58,269 nucleotides of DNA from JAIMBK01 sp040755975. Its GTDB lineage: Bacteria > Bacillota > Desulfotomaculia > Desulfotomaculales > Nap2-2B. Shown piece by piece: positions 42,648 to 50,526 of this stretch. Position numbers and translations under genes: made by a program. Position 1 is the first letter of the stretch; every line of letters begins with the position of its first letter. The stretch lies in assembly GCA_040755975.1 (NCBI GenBank), contig JBFLZY010000009.1, forward strand, positions 1 to 58,269, given 5' to 3'. Under the pieces are notes generated by a model. That model did no database searches. It had not been told where the DNA came from and was given only the letters and a program-made list of their open reading frames with translations.

Positions 42648-43625
42648 TCATCGGCTGATCGTCACGTCCGCCGGCATGCCGGGTTTGAATGTGCCGTTTA
42701 GGCTGTCGATTTTCACCTTCACCGCAAAAACAACGTTCGTCCGCTCTTCCTTTGTCTGGATGGTTTTGGGCGTAAACTCCCCTTTGCTGGCGATTTCCAC
42801 GATGATTCCGGGGTATTCCCCGGCCAGGCCGCTCACCGTAAAGCTCACCTGTTGCCCCAGCCTGATCGCGGGCAGGTAGTCGGTGGGGACGTATATCTTT
42901 ATGAAGAGGTCGTTCAAGTCAGCTACGGTAACCACCGGGGAGCCGGTGAAAACGTACTCGCCGGGCTCAAAATTCCTGGAGATCACCGTTCCGTCTATGG
43001 GGGAGGCGATTTTTGTGTCGTTGAGCTGGGATTCCGACGCCTTGAGGATGGCCTTGCTCCTCTCCAGTTCGGCCCGGGCCGCTTCCACCTGGTCCGGCCG
43101 GCTTCCCGACTCCAGTAAGCTTAATTTTGCTCTGGCCGACTCCAGCTGGTTTTTGGCTATCTCGAGGCCGGATCTGGCCTTTTCCAGCTCTGCGTCGGGT
43201 ACGGCCCCGCTTTCGTGCAGGGCAAGGAGCCGGTTGTAGTCCGAATTTGCCCGGTCGAAGCCGGCCTGGGCGATGTTTACCGCCGCCCTGGCGTCGTTTA
43301 TTTCCTGTTCCCGGGCCCCCGATAACAGGTCGGCCAGCTGGGCCTGGGCCTTCAGCACGCCCAGGGCGTCCCTTTCCCTCTGGGCCACCAGGTCACTGCG
43401 GGCTAAAACAGCCACCACCTGGCCCTTCTTTACCGTGTCTCCCGCCTTTACCGACAGGGTCTCCAGGGTGCCCGGGAGCTTTGCGCTTAGATTGACCTCG
43501 GTGGCCTCAATTGTACCGGACGCTTGCAACCCCGCGGGCTTGCGGTCGAAATAACGGGTGTAACCCCAGTACGACCCTGCCGCCACAGACAATACCAGCA
43601 GTAAACCGATAAGTCTTTTCTTCAC
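42648..43625 (-). CDS. HlyD/YbhG-family membrane fusion protein
   Basis: A 325-residue periplasmic-adaptor-type protein anchored by an N-terminal helix (LLLVLSVAAGSYWGYTRYF). A lipoyl half-motif (ASGTIEATEVNLSAKLPGTL), a long coiled-coil hairpin (about residues 85-195), the second lipoyl half (IASPIDGTVISRNFEPGEYV) and a beta-barrel end follow. It links the inner-membrane ABC pump to the cell surface; in a Gram-positive it would help release substrate into the wall. First gene of the exporter operon, with its promoter at about 43690-43720. Confidence 0.9.
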   Translation of the reverse strand: MKKRLIGLLLVLSVAAGSYWGYTRYFDRKPAGLQASGTIEATEVNLSAKLPGTLETLSVKAGDTVKKGQVVAVLARSDLVAQRERDALGVLKAQAQLADLLSGAREQEINDARAAVNIAQAGFDRANSDYNRLLALHESGAVPDAELEKARSGLEIAKNQLESARAKLSLLESGSRPDQVEAARAELERSKAILKASESQLNDTKIASPIDGTVISRNFEPGEYVFTGSPVVTVADLNDLFIKIYVPTDYLPAIRLGQQVSFTVSGLAGEYPGIIVEIASKGEFTPKTIQTKEERTNVVFAVKVKIDSLNGTFKPGMPADVTISR

Positions 43626-43656
43626 GATGATCCCCCGCCGTTTTGGTCGAATCGAG

Positions 43657-43719
43657 GTAAACTAATGATAATTAATCAGTTTACCTGTTATATATAGAAT
43701 AGCACTGCGCTCGCCCGTT
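43657..43719 (-). promoter_or_regulatory. Exporter promoter and TetR-like operator
   Basis: On the minus strand TTGCCA, 17 bases and TATTCT lie near 43691-43719. Just downstream of them, GTAAACT (43657-43663) and AGTTTAC (43678-43684) form perfect outer arms of a 28-base imperfect palindrome with 10 of 14 pairs matched. This is 32 bases before the hlyD-like start, a typical repressor position. Confidence 0.55.
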
Positions 43720-43850
43720 GGCAAGATAAAATTTGTCAGTCCGGCCTGAAATATAACTGCCGGGTCCTCCGTTACCTTCTTCCAGGGCCGGGATGCTCTT
43801 GTCGGGACCCGGTTGAGCGGGTATAATTTATCCTGGGGGTGGTCATAATT

Positions 43851-44382
43851 ATGGTGCAGATCAGCTGGTTTTATGGAATTAAAATAGTATTATGACGAAC
43901 ACTTGCCGCCGCATTTTCACGTCGAATATGGAGATTATCAGGCGGTGGTAGACATTCAAAAAGCGGTAATCATCAAGGGCGAGCTCCCTAAAAAACAGGC
44001 GAGCTTTGTCATTGCCTGGACATTACTTCACCAGGACGAATTAATGGATAACTGGCATAACGCGTATCATAGAAAAGAACAATTGATCCTCTCCGGTAAA
44101 GAGGTGAGCAAAATGGTTACTCCGGCACTTATTCAGGTGTATCCAGACAAAGAAAGGGACTATACCATTATATGCCAGTTTGTCGACGGCAAGGTCACCA
44201 GGTATGCTTTGCAGGATGAATTGACCGGAGTTTTTGAACCTTTGAAGAATAAGGACCTGTTTAGAAACGCCTTAACGATTCTGGATAATACGGCGGCGTG
44301 GGATTTGACCGGGAAAAGAGACGATTCGGAATGTCTGACCATCGATCCCTGGCGTTTGTATAACGCTGAGGATATTACCTGA
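43851..44382 (+). pseudogene. DUF4160-DUF2442 fusion with an early frameshift
   Basis: The gene starts at ATG 43851 (MVQISWFYGIKIVL) but meets a TGA; the family sequence continues in another frame as YDEHLPPHFHVEYGDYQAVV then FVIAWTLLHQDELMDNWHNA (DUF4160). After a short linker it continues as VTPALIQVYPDKERDYTIIC and WRLYNAEDIT (DUF2442). These domains are usually two adjacent genes in toxin-antitoxin-like or stress islands, so a fusion is notable. A one-base change near 43890 separates the first 14 codons. A TTG restart at 43903 could give a DUF4160 lacking its first strand. Confidence 0.65.
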
Positions 44383-44421
44383 TTTCAACCTGGTTTCTTT
44401 GCTTCTCCAGTTACCGCCCGG

Positions 44422-46350
44422 CTAACTCTCCCACATAATCTTGCCGCAATCCCGCAGGTCGTAGCCGCCCAGGCTTTCCACCTCTTTTTTAAATTCCGGG
44501 GTGGTGATAACGGTAAAAAGGCGCTGGATGTACGGAGTGTCCCAGTATTCGCGCAAGATGCACAGGTCGTAGCGTTCTTCGTCCAGGCTGACGAAGTCGA
44601 GCCCCAGCGCCTGCGCTGCGGCCCGGATGCCCAGACCCGCATCCACCCCGCCGGCCACCGCCGCGGCCACGGCCATGTGCGTGTATTCTTCCCGTCCGTA
44701 CCCCTGGATCTGGCCGGGATCGATCCCCAGCCGCTTGAGGTAGTAATCCAGCAGCACCCGCGTCCCCGCACCCCGCTGGCGGTTGACGAAGGTGACGCCG
44801 GGGCGGGTCAGGTCGGCGATCCCCTTGATCCCTTTCGGGTTCCCTTTGGCGACGATCAGGCCCTGTTCGCGGTAAACCAGGTTAAGCAGGATGACCCGCC
44901 GGTCCGGCAGCAGCCGCCGGACGTAAGAAACGTTGTAATCCCCGGTTGCTTCGTCCAGGAGGTGGGTGCCGGCGCAGTGGGCTTCGTCCCTTTTCAGGGC
45001 GGTCAAACCCCCCAGGCTGCCCACGTGGGCGCTGGAGAGGCTGGCGGCGGGAAAAAGGCGGTGCAGGTGGTTGGCCAGCACGTCTAAGGCGATGTCGTGG
45101 CTGCCGATGATCACGGTGGTTTCCCTGATTTCCTCCAGGGGGCGGAAAAGCTCCACGGGAACCGTTTCCCCCGCCCCGAAGCCTTCGGAAAGGCGCGGCA
45201 CCCGCACGATACCGTCCGCCCGGATTAAAGAGGTGATGATGCCCGCTCCCCGGGAAATGGGGGTGGCGATAGTTTTCTCGCCCACCTGGCCCAGTTTCAC
45301 CCGCACGAATTCTTCGACGCCCAGGGTGGAGACCAGTTTGCGGGAAACGATGGCCTCGGCGCGCGCTCTCGCCGGCGGGACGGAGCCTAGCTTGCGGTAG
45401 ATGACCGGTTTAACGAACAGGTCCATGCACAGGAAAGCCGAGACGGGGTAACCGGGAACGCCGATTACCGGTTTGCCGTCTACTGCGCCCAGGATGACCG
45501 GTTTGCCGGGTTTGGTGGCCACGCCGTGGACCAGCACCTGCCCCAGCCCTCTGATGACTTCGGCGGTGAAATCTTCGCTGCCGGCGGAGGAGCCGGCGAT
45601 GATCAGCGCGGCGTCGGTTTCCGCCAGGGCCGCTGCCAGGATGGTTTGCAGCGCCTCCAGTTCGTCCCTGGTGATTTCCCGGCGTAAAGCGATCCCGCCC
45701 CATTCCTCCACCAGCCCGGCCAGCACCCGGCTGTTGGAGTCAATGATCTCGCCGGGCTTCAGTTCGGCGCGCGGCTCCACCACTTCCGTGCCGGTGGGCA
45801 GGATGGCCACCCGGGGCCGCGGGTGGACGGATACTTCCGTGATTCCCCCCGCCAGGAGCCCGCCGATGTCGATGGGGCGCAGGCGGTGGTTGGCGGGGAC
45901 GATCATTTCGGTGGCGACGATGTCTTCCCCGATTCCCCGCACGTGCTGCCAGGGGTAGGCCGGTTCGGTGATTTCGATGGCCTCCGGGGAAACAAAATGC
46001 ACGTCTTCCACCATGATTACCGCGTCGCAACCGGCGGGCAGGGGATCGCCGGTGTCCACCATGAACGCCTCGCTGCCCAGCGCCAGCCGCTGCGGAGTTG
46101 TCTCCGAGGCGCCGAAAGTGGCGGCGGCCTTCACCGCGTAGCCGTCCATGGCGGCCGCGTTGTAGTGCGGGGAGGAGATCCGGGCGTAAACCGGCGCCGC
46201 CGTTACCCGTCCGGCGGCCTTTTCCACCGGCAGCACCTCCGGCGGGCCGGGAGCCAGCGCCCCGATCTTATCCAGGTAAGCCAGATACTGGTCCAGGGCC
46301 TCTTCCCAGGGCCGGTCGTCCAAATAAACATCGCGTTTTCCTTTCGACAT
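44422..46350 (-). CDS. moeA: MoeA with C-terminal PBP-like domain
   Basis: A 642-residue molybdopterin molybdenumtransferase fused to a substrate-binding-protein-like domain. The MoeA part (about 1-400) has SSPHYNAAAMDGYAVKA, MVDTGDPLPAGCDAVIMVED and IAGSSAGSEDF. The C-terminal part (about 420-640) has VIIGSHDIALDVLANHLHRL, FVNRQRGAGTRVLLDYYLKR and AAAVAGGVDAGLGIRAAA, as in PF12727-type domains related to oxyanion-binding proteins. Such fusions are common in anaerobes that use tungsten or molybdenum enzymes; the extra domain may sense or hold the oxyanion. ATG 46350 follows GAGGTG by 6 bases. Confidence 0.9.
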   Translation of the reverse strand: MSKGKRDVYLDDRPWEEALDQYLAYLDKIGALAPGPPEVLPVEKAAGRVTAAPVYARISSPHYNAAAMDGYAVKAAATFGASETTPQRLALGSEAFMVDTGDPLPAGCDAVIMVEDVHFVSPEAIEITEPAYPWQHVRGIGEDIVATEMIVPANHRLRPIDIGGLLAGGITEVSVHPRPRVAILPTGTEVVEPRAELKPGEIIDSNSRVLAGLVEEWGGIALRREITRDELEALQTILAAALAETDAALIIAGSSAGSEDFTAEVIRGLGQVLVHGVATKPGKPVILGAVDGKPVIGVPGYPVSAFLCMDLFVKPVIYRKLGSVPPARARAEAIVSRKLVSTLGVEEFVRVKLGQVGEKTIATPISRGAGIITSLIRADGIVRVPRLSEGFGAGETVPVELFRPLEEIRETTVIIGSHDIALDVLANHLHRLFPAASLSSAHVGSLGGLTALKRDEAHCAGTHLLDEATGDYNVSYVRRLLPDRRVILLNLVYREQGLIVAKGNPKGIKGIADLTRPGVTFVNRQRGAGTRVLLDYYLKRLGIDPGQIQGYGREEYTHMAVAAAVAGGVDAGLGIRAAAQALGLDFVSLDEERYDLCILREYWDTPYIQRLFTVITTPEFKKEVESLGGYDLRDCGKIMWES

Positions 46351-46527
46351 CCTCAACACCTCATTTCTGGATGTGCAAAATATTTATAGCCACAGAAAAC
46401 ACAGAGGACACAAAGAAAAATTTATGTTATAATTTAACCGCAAAAACATTTTTCCCGTTTGTCAGTAAAACATATTGGAGCGTACTGTTACAATAAACGT
46501 CCTATTAAATTAGAAAGGTGACCCCTC

Positions 46528-46845
46528 TTGGCGGACAAAACCATTGAAGTCCGGGCCTTTTCTTTTTTGCAAAAAGATTTTGCCGAACGGGGGTGGCCCC
46601 ACCCCCTGCCGGTGGAGTGGCCGGAGGCGGCCCCGGCCGCCCGTCTGGTCGAAAAGCTGAAAATCAATCCCCGGGAAGTGGAGGCCGTCTTTATTAACGG
46701 TGTCGCCCGCCACCTGGAAGACGTGATCAACCCGGGCGACCGGGTGGCCCTGGTCCCGCCCGGGACGCCGGGGCCTTACCGGGTGCTGCTGGGGTTTGTG
46801 GGCGGCGGGGAAGGGAGTCGGAAAAACGGCCCTTCTCAAACGTGA
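46528..46845 (+). CDS. MoaD/ThiS-like protein with a C-terminal extension
   Basis: A 105-residue ubiquitin-fold protein: KINPREVEAVFINGVARHLE, DVINPGDRVALVPPGTPGPY. The family usually ends in Gly-Gly, but here GFVGGG is followed by EGSRKNGPSQT, so the carrier glycine would need to be exposed by cleavage, or the protein is not a sulfur carrier. TTG 46528 follows AAAGGTG. It is transcribed divergently from moeA-PBP and convergently with moeA, within the second cofactor block. Confidence 0.75.
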   Translation: MADKTIEVRAFSFLQKDFAERGWPHPLPVEWPEAAPAARLVEKLKINPREVEAVFINGVARHLEDVINPGDRVALVPPGTPGPYRVLLGFVGGGEGSRKNGPSQT

Positions 46846-46928
46846 TTAAGAGTTGCCGTTCAGACCCAAATACCAGGCAACAGGGCTCATCTGCTTTTGA
46901 CCTTGCGCCTGTGCACTTTGTGCCTTTT

Positions 46929-48161
46929 TTAAAACAGCTTCACTTCCACCCATTCCCCCGCTTCCACTCCTTCCTTTCCGGCGGGGATTTTCGCCAGGCC
47001 GTCGGCCTTGACCAGGGTGGCGATGAGGCCCGATTTGCCCAGCACGGGGTCCGCGTGCAGTTCCCCGTTCCGCAAGGAGAGTTTTACCCGCACGTAGTCT
47101 TCCCGGCCCGGGGCGGAGCGCAGGTTGCGGCTCACGCGCGCCCGCAAAGGAAATTCCCAAAAGGGTTCGGCAGGATAGCCGGCAAAGCGGATTAAAGGCG
47201 CCACCAGCAATTCAAACACTACCAGGGCGGAGGCCGGGTGGCCGGGGAGGCCGAAAACCGGCTTGCCGTCCACGACCGCGCCGATGGTGGGCTTGCCGGG
47301 CTTTAGAGAAACGCCGTGAAATAGCACCCCCGGTTTCCCCAGTGCGGCGATGGCGGCGGCCGCCACGTCCCGGGCGCCCACCGAGCTGCCCCCGGAGAGC
47401 AGGACCAGGTCGTTTTCGGAAAGCGCCGCCGCCAGCCTTTCCTTGAGCCGGTGGAAATTATCCTGGACGATGCCGTACAGGCGGGGCTCCCCGCCGCCTT
47501 CCCGGACCGCCCCGGCCAGCGTATAGGAGTTGATGTCCCGCACCTGGCCGGGAGCCGGCTTTGCTTCGGGCGGGACCACTTCGTCGCCGGTGGAGATGAT
47601 TCCCGCCCGCAGAGGGCGTCTTACTTCCACCGCCGTTACGCCGGCGGCGGCCAGAATCCCCAGGTCCTGGGGGCGCAGCCGGTGACCCGCGGGCAGGAGC
47701 AGTTCCCCGGCGGCAAAGTCTTCGCCCCGGCGGATCACGTTTTCCCCCGGCGCTACCGGCCGGAGCACCCCGATCGTCTTTTCGTCAAGCTCCTCGGTAT
47801 ATTCCACCATGACTACCGCGTCCGCCCCGGCGGGGAGCATCCCGCCTGTGGAGATGCGCCAGGCCTGTCCCGCCTGCAATTCTCCGTCCGGGTTTTGCCC
47901 CATGAACACTTCCCCGGCCACCTCCAGGTAGGCGGGCAGCCCCTCGGAAGCGCCGAAGGTATCCCCGGCCCGTACGGCAAAACCGTCCATGGTGGAACGA
48001 TCAAAGCCCGGCACATCTTCAACGGCCGTTACCTCACGGAGCAGGCAGCGGTTAAGGGCGGCATGCAGCGCAACCGTTTCTCCTTCCTGCGGCGGCGAAA
48101 AGTACTGGAAAATTGTCTTCCGGGCTTCCTTGACGGTGACGGCTTGGAATAACTCTTTCAT
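46929..48161 (-). CDS. moeA: Molybdopterin molybdenumtransferase MoeA
   Basis: A 410-residue MoeA of normal length: FDRSTMDGFAVRAGDTFGAS, ISTGGMLPAGADAVVMVEYT, LLSGGSSVGARD, FGLPGHPASALVVFELLV and the C-terminal MoeA domain IV. It inserts Mo or W into adenylated pterin. As a second MoeA beside the MoeA-PBP fusion, the two may serve different metals, as suggested for duplicated MoeA in tungsten users. A string of cofactor-enzyme remnants follows upstream on the same strand. Confidence 0.93.
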   Translation of the reverse strand: MKELFQAVTVKEARKTIFQYFSPPQEGETVALHAALNRCLLREVTAVEDVPGFDRSTMDGFAVRAGDTFGASEGLPAYLEVAGEVFMGQNPDGELQAGQAWRISTGGMLPAGADAVVMVEYTEELDEKTIGVLRPVAPGENVIRRGEDFAAGELLLPAGHRLRPQDLGILAAAGVTAVEVRRPLRAGIISTGDEVVPPEAKPAPGQVRDINSYTLAGAVREGGGEPRLYGIVQDNFHRLKERLAAALSENDLVLLSGGSSVGARDVAAAAIAALGKPGVLFHGVSLKPGKPTIGAVVDGKPVFGLPGHPASALVVFELLVAPLIRFAGYPAEPFWEFPLRARVSRNLRSAPGREDYVRVKLSLRNGELHADPVLGKSGLIATLVKADGLAKIPAGKEGVEAGEWVEVKLF

Positions 48162-48299
48162 TTAACGTTCCTGGACGAAAAAGAAAAACGGCCAGGATTC
48201 CGCTCCTTCCAGTTGATATTTTTCCCGGTAACTCTTTTGGGTAACCCCTTGGAAAAAGTAATTCGCTTTGGGGAGGTAAATTCCCTTTTTTGGATAAGT

Positions 48300-48636
48300 T
48301 ACCCTCACCTGCGGCTTTTTAGGCGCCCAGGGCCAGGATTTGCAAGTGGATCTTCGGTTTGAGGGACTGGATGGCGGCCACGGTAAATCCGTAACGATGG
48401 GTGAGGCGATGATCGCCTGGGCGAAAATCATTGCCGTGGGGGTGTAGAGAAGGTCAAGGGAAACGAGCGGTCCGTACATGGTGAAGGTTGGCCAGACCAC
48501 CAGCCCTACCACCGGCGGTAAACCTATGCCAAATTGACCAGGATATGATGCGCCGGCCGGGAAAGTTCGTAAGCGCCAGTAGCACCCCAAACGGTACCCC
48601 GATCAACACACTGACTAGGTCGGCCAGACCGGAAAT
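48300..48636 (-). pseudogene. tupB: tupB (tungstate permease) remnant, several frameshifts
   Basis: Reading the minus strand from about 48636, three frames in turn give the core of a TupB/ModB-type permease: ETLQISGLADLVSVLIGVPF then GVLLALTNFPGRR; next GLPPVVGLVVWPTFTMYGPL and LLYTPTAMIFAQAIIASPIV; next TVAAIQSLKPKIHLQILALG. Both ends are missing and at least two frame changes are needed, so it is dead. It is directly joined to a truncated aor piece at about 48636. It matters because the tupA-tupC pair at 8.1-9.8 kb lacks a permease gene. Confidence 0.75.
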
Positions 48637-48639
48637 CTG

Positions 48640-49022
48640 CAGGGTTTCTTGCGGGCCACGCGCACCGGACCGGTGCTGCGCACCGCCACCGCTTTTAAAT
48701 TTTTGCTCCCCATGACCGCCCCCAGGCCGGTGCGCGTCTAGGCGCCGGCAGGGCCGTTTTCAATGCTGGCGAAGCGCACCAGGTTTTCTCCTGCCGGGCC
48801 GATGGCGGTTGCCTGGATGCTTTCGCCGCTGTACTGGCGCCGGATTTTCCGGATAGTGTTCCAGGCGTCCCGCCCCAAAGGTAAGTCGCCGGAAGAATTT
48901 GCGCCCGCCCGTCGCAAATCCACAGGTAGACCGGCGCCGCCACCTTACCCCGGACAACCAGGCCGTCGTAACCAGCAAACTTCAACTCGCTGCCCCAAAA
49001 GTTGCCGGAGTTGGCGGATTGA
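48640..49022 (-). pseudogene. AOR-family N-domain remnant
   Basis: The minus strand reads SANSGNFWGSELKFAGYDGL, VVRGKVAAPVYLWICDG, then in another frame TIRKIRRQYSGESIQATAIG, PAGENLVRFASIENGPAGA, and GLGAVMGSKNLKAVAVRST. This is the middle of the AOR N-terminal domain. Both ends are missing and the frame changes at least once. It is different from the intact aor at 3.8 kb and ends abruptly at the tupB remnant. Confidence 0.75.
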
Positions 49023-49090
49023 TTATATATGATCGTGCTTTGCCTGTAAAGGGGTCAATAAGCTGGATGGAAAACAAATGGTTTTTGCGG

Positions 49091-49124
49091 AAAAAACCGC
49101 CGGGCTGGTTTTTGCCCCCGGTTT
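49091..49124 (-). terminator. Terminator-like hairpin behind the formate dehydrogenase remnant
   Basis: On the minus strand CCGGGGGC, then GCCCGGCGG, pair and are followed by TTTTTT (plus A run 49091-49096). Confidence 0.55.
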
Positions 49125-49149
49125 TAAGGATCTTAACTCGGTGCCTATC

Positions 49150-49320
49150 TCACGCGCTCTTTTCAATGCGCACTGCGCATAGCTTCAGCTCTGAGATTTT
49201 GGCGACGGCGTCCTGGACCGAATTGGTCAGATTATTGATCGCGACCTCCGGGAAGTGGAAGGAGGTAAAGACCAACCCCGTGACACCCCCTTTCTTTTTG
49301 GACAAGCTGTTGCGAAGGTG
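49150..49320 (-). pseudogene. Formate dehydrogenase-like molybdoenzyme C-terminal remnant
   Basis: The frame ending at TGA (plus 49150-49152) reads GLVFTSFHFPEVAINNLTNS then VQDAVAKISELKLCAVRIEK. This is the C-terminus of the formate dehydrogenase alpha subunit family (usual form FHFxEAAxNxLTNxxxDPVAKIPExKVCAVRxEK). Nothing recognisable of the other 600-plus residues remains upstream. Confidence 0.75.
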
Positions 49321-49542
49321 AATTTTTGAAGGTAGTTTGTAACGAGCTGCGTAAGCTTGTTGCATGGGCAAAAGAATACGATATTCCATCAGGAATTACG
49401 AAGCGGCATCTATCGTCCGGCACCCGTGGACTCACTATGCTTGCATTTAAGTAGGCATTTCTTCTGGGAGTATTTTATGTCAAAGACTGGATGGTTAGAA
49501 AACTTTTGACTGTAAAGTGCCTCAAAAAAATTTAATAAAGTG
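49321..49542. other. Intergenic, no gene seen
   Basis: AT-richer transition between the molybdoenzyme remnants and the promoter at 49543; no coding signal. Confidence 0.3.
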
Positions 49543-49619
49543 TTGACAATAGAACTTTTTAGGTGTTATACTACTAACCAAACGGTTGGTTTTTCTGTAT
49601 TAAAGGAACCAAACGTTTG
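49543..49619 (+). promoter_or_regulatory. Strong promoter with two palindromic operators
   Basis: TTGACA (49543-49548), 18 bases, TATACT (49567-49572). AACCAAACGGTTGGTT (49576-49591, 7 of 8 pairs) covers the start region, and CAAACGTTTG (49610-49619) is a perfect palindrome. AACCAAACG is repeated at 49576 and 49607, 31 bases apart, about three helical turns. The form fits a TetR- or LacI-type repressor. The next intact gene is about 900 bases away, beyond a dead IS. Confidence 0.65.
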
Positions 49620-49779
49620 AATCATTACTTTAACTTTATTAAAAAGGGGAGGATTTCCTTTCGGTTAACGGTTCACTGCACAGTAGGCCGCAGATTTGAG
49701 GCGATTAACGCGAATTCAGGAGATAATTAGCGAGATAACAAACACCGCCATACTTCCAAGCACAGGGTCTTACAGCAGT

Positions 49780-50215
49780 TTTAGTTTGCGGCAGGGCTTC
49801 GAAGTAGGTGGAGGCGGTGTCCCAGAACACCAGGTTCAGGGTCAGGTTGAAGAGGTTCCACGCTTGGAAGAACAGGTCCAGCTCGATCTCTTTGTGGGCT
49901 ACTAAGGAGTCCAGAGCCAGGTAGAAGTATACAGTTCAGTTCTTTAAGAGAGGAGCGGGAGAACTTGTGAATCCACTCATTGAAGACCTCTTGGAGAGGG
50001 GGTTCGAAATGCGGTTGAGCACCATGGCATACACGGCCTCGGCCAGCGGGGTGGTGATCCCGGTCTAGGCCAGGAGCCGCTCGAGGCTGGTGCGCAATGA
50101 GGGTATTTCCAGAGGTGGCGGGATCCGTGCCCCACTCCCTGGCCCAGATGACCATGAGTTTGGCGGCCTTGCTCCGCACCGCCTTCAGGTGGCGAACTTG
50201 GCCAGGCTGTCAATC
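49780..50215 (-). pseudogene. IS1634-like transposase remnant
   Basis: Minus-strand frames give SLVAHKEIELDLFFQAWNLF, LNLVFWDTASTYFEALPQTK and, in another frame, LAEAVYAMVLNRISNPLSK. These are parts of an IS1634/IS4-type DDE transposase (DTTSxYFE and MVLNRLxxPxSK segments). Stops and frame changes are frequent. The insertion separates the 49.5-kb promoter from the molybdoenzyme operon. Confidence 0.65.
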
Positions 50216-50510
50216 ATACCTGCCCTTTTATTTTACCGGGTTTGAGGGCTGCAAGGGGCTTAAACCTGGGAGTGGGTGTCAAACATGAGCAACACGGTAA
50301 GGTTAACACGGGATAAACAGAACCACGCAAATAAAATCTGTAGAAACATAATTTTTATTTTTTTAAAAATGTCAGAGTACTGATTATACTCACAAATAAT
50401 TAACACGATTTACATTTTATATGTGTGATGTTTTTTTGAAGGCAAACGATACAATTGTACTCTAAAAGAAGAATCTTCGGAAATTAAAAAATAACCATGA
50501 CTTTGCACAC
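50216..50510. other. AT-rich leader region before the molybdoenzyme gene
   Basis: About 295 bases with no gene; markedly AT-rich from 50300. It probably holds the operon's present promoter, but no consensus pair stands out. Confidence 0.35.
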
Positions 50511-50526
50511 AAGGAGGTATCTGTTG

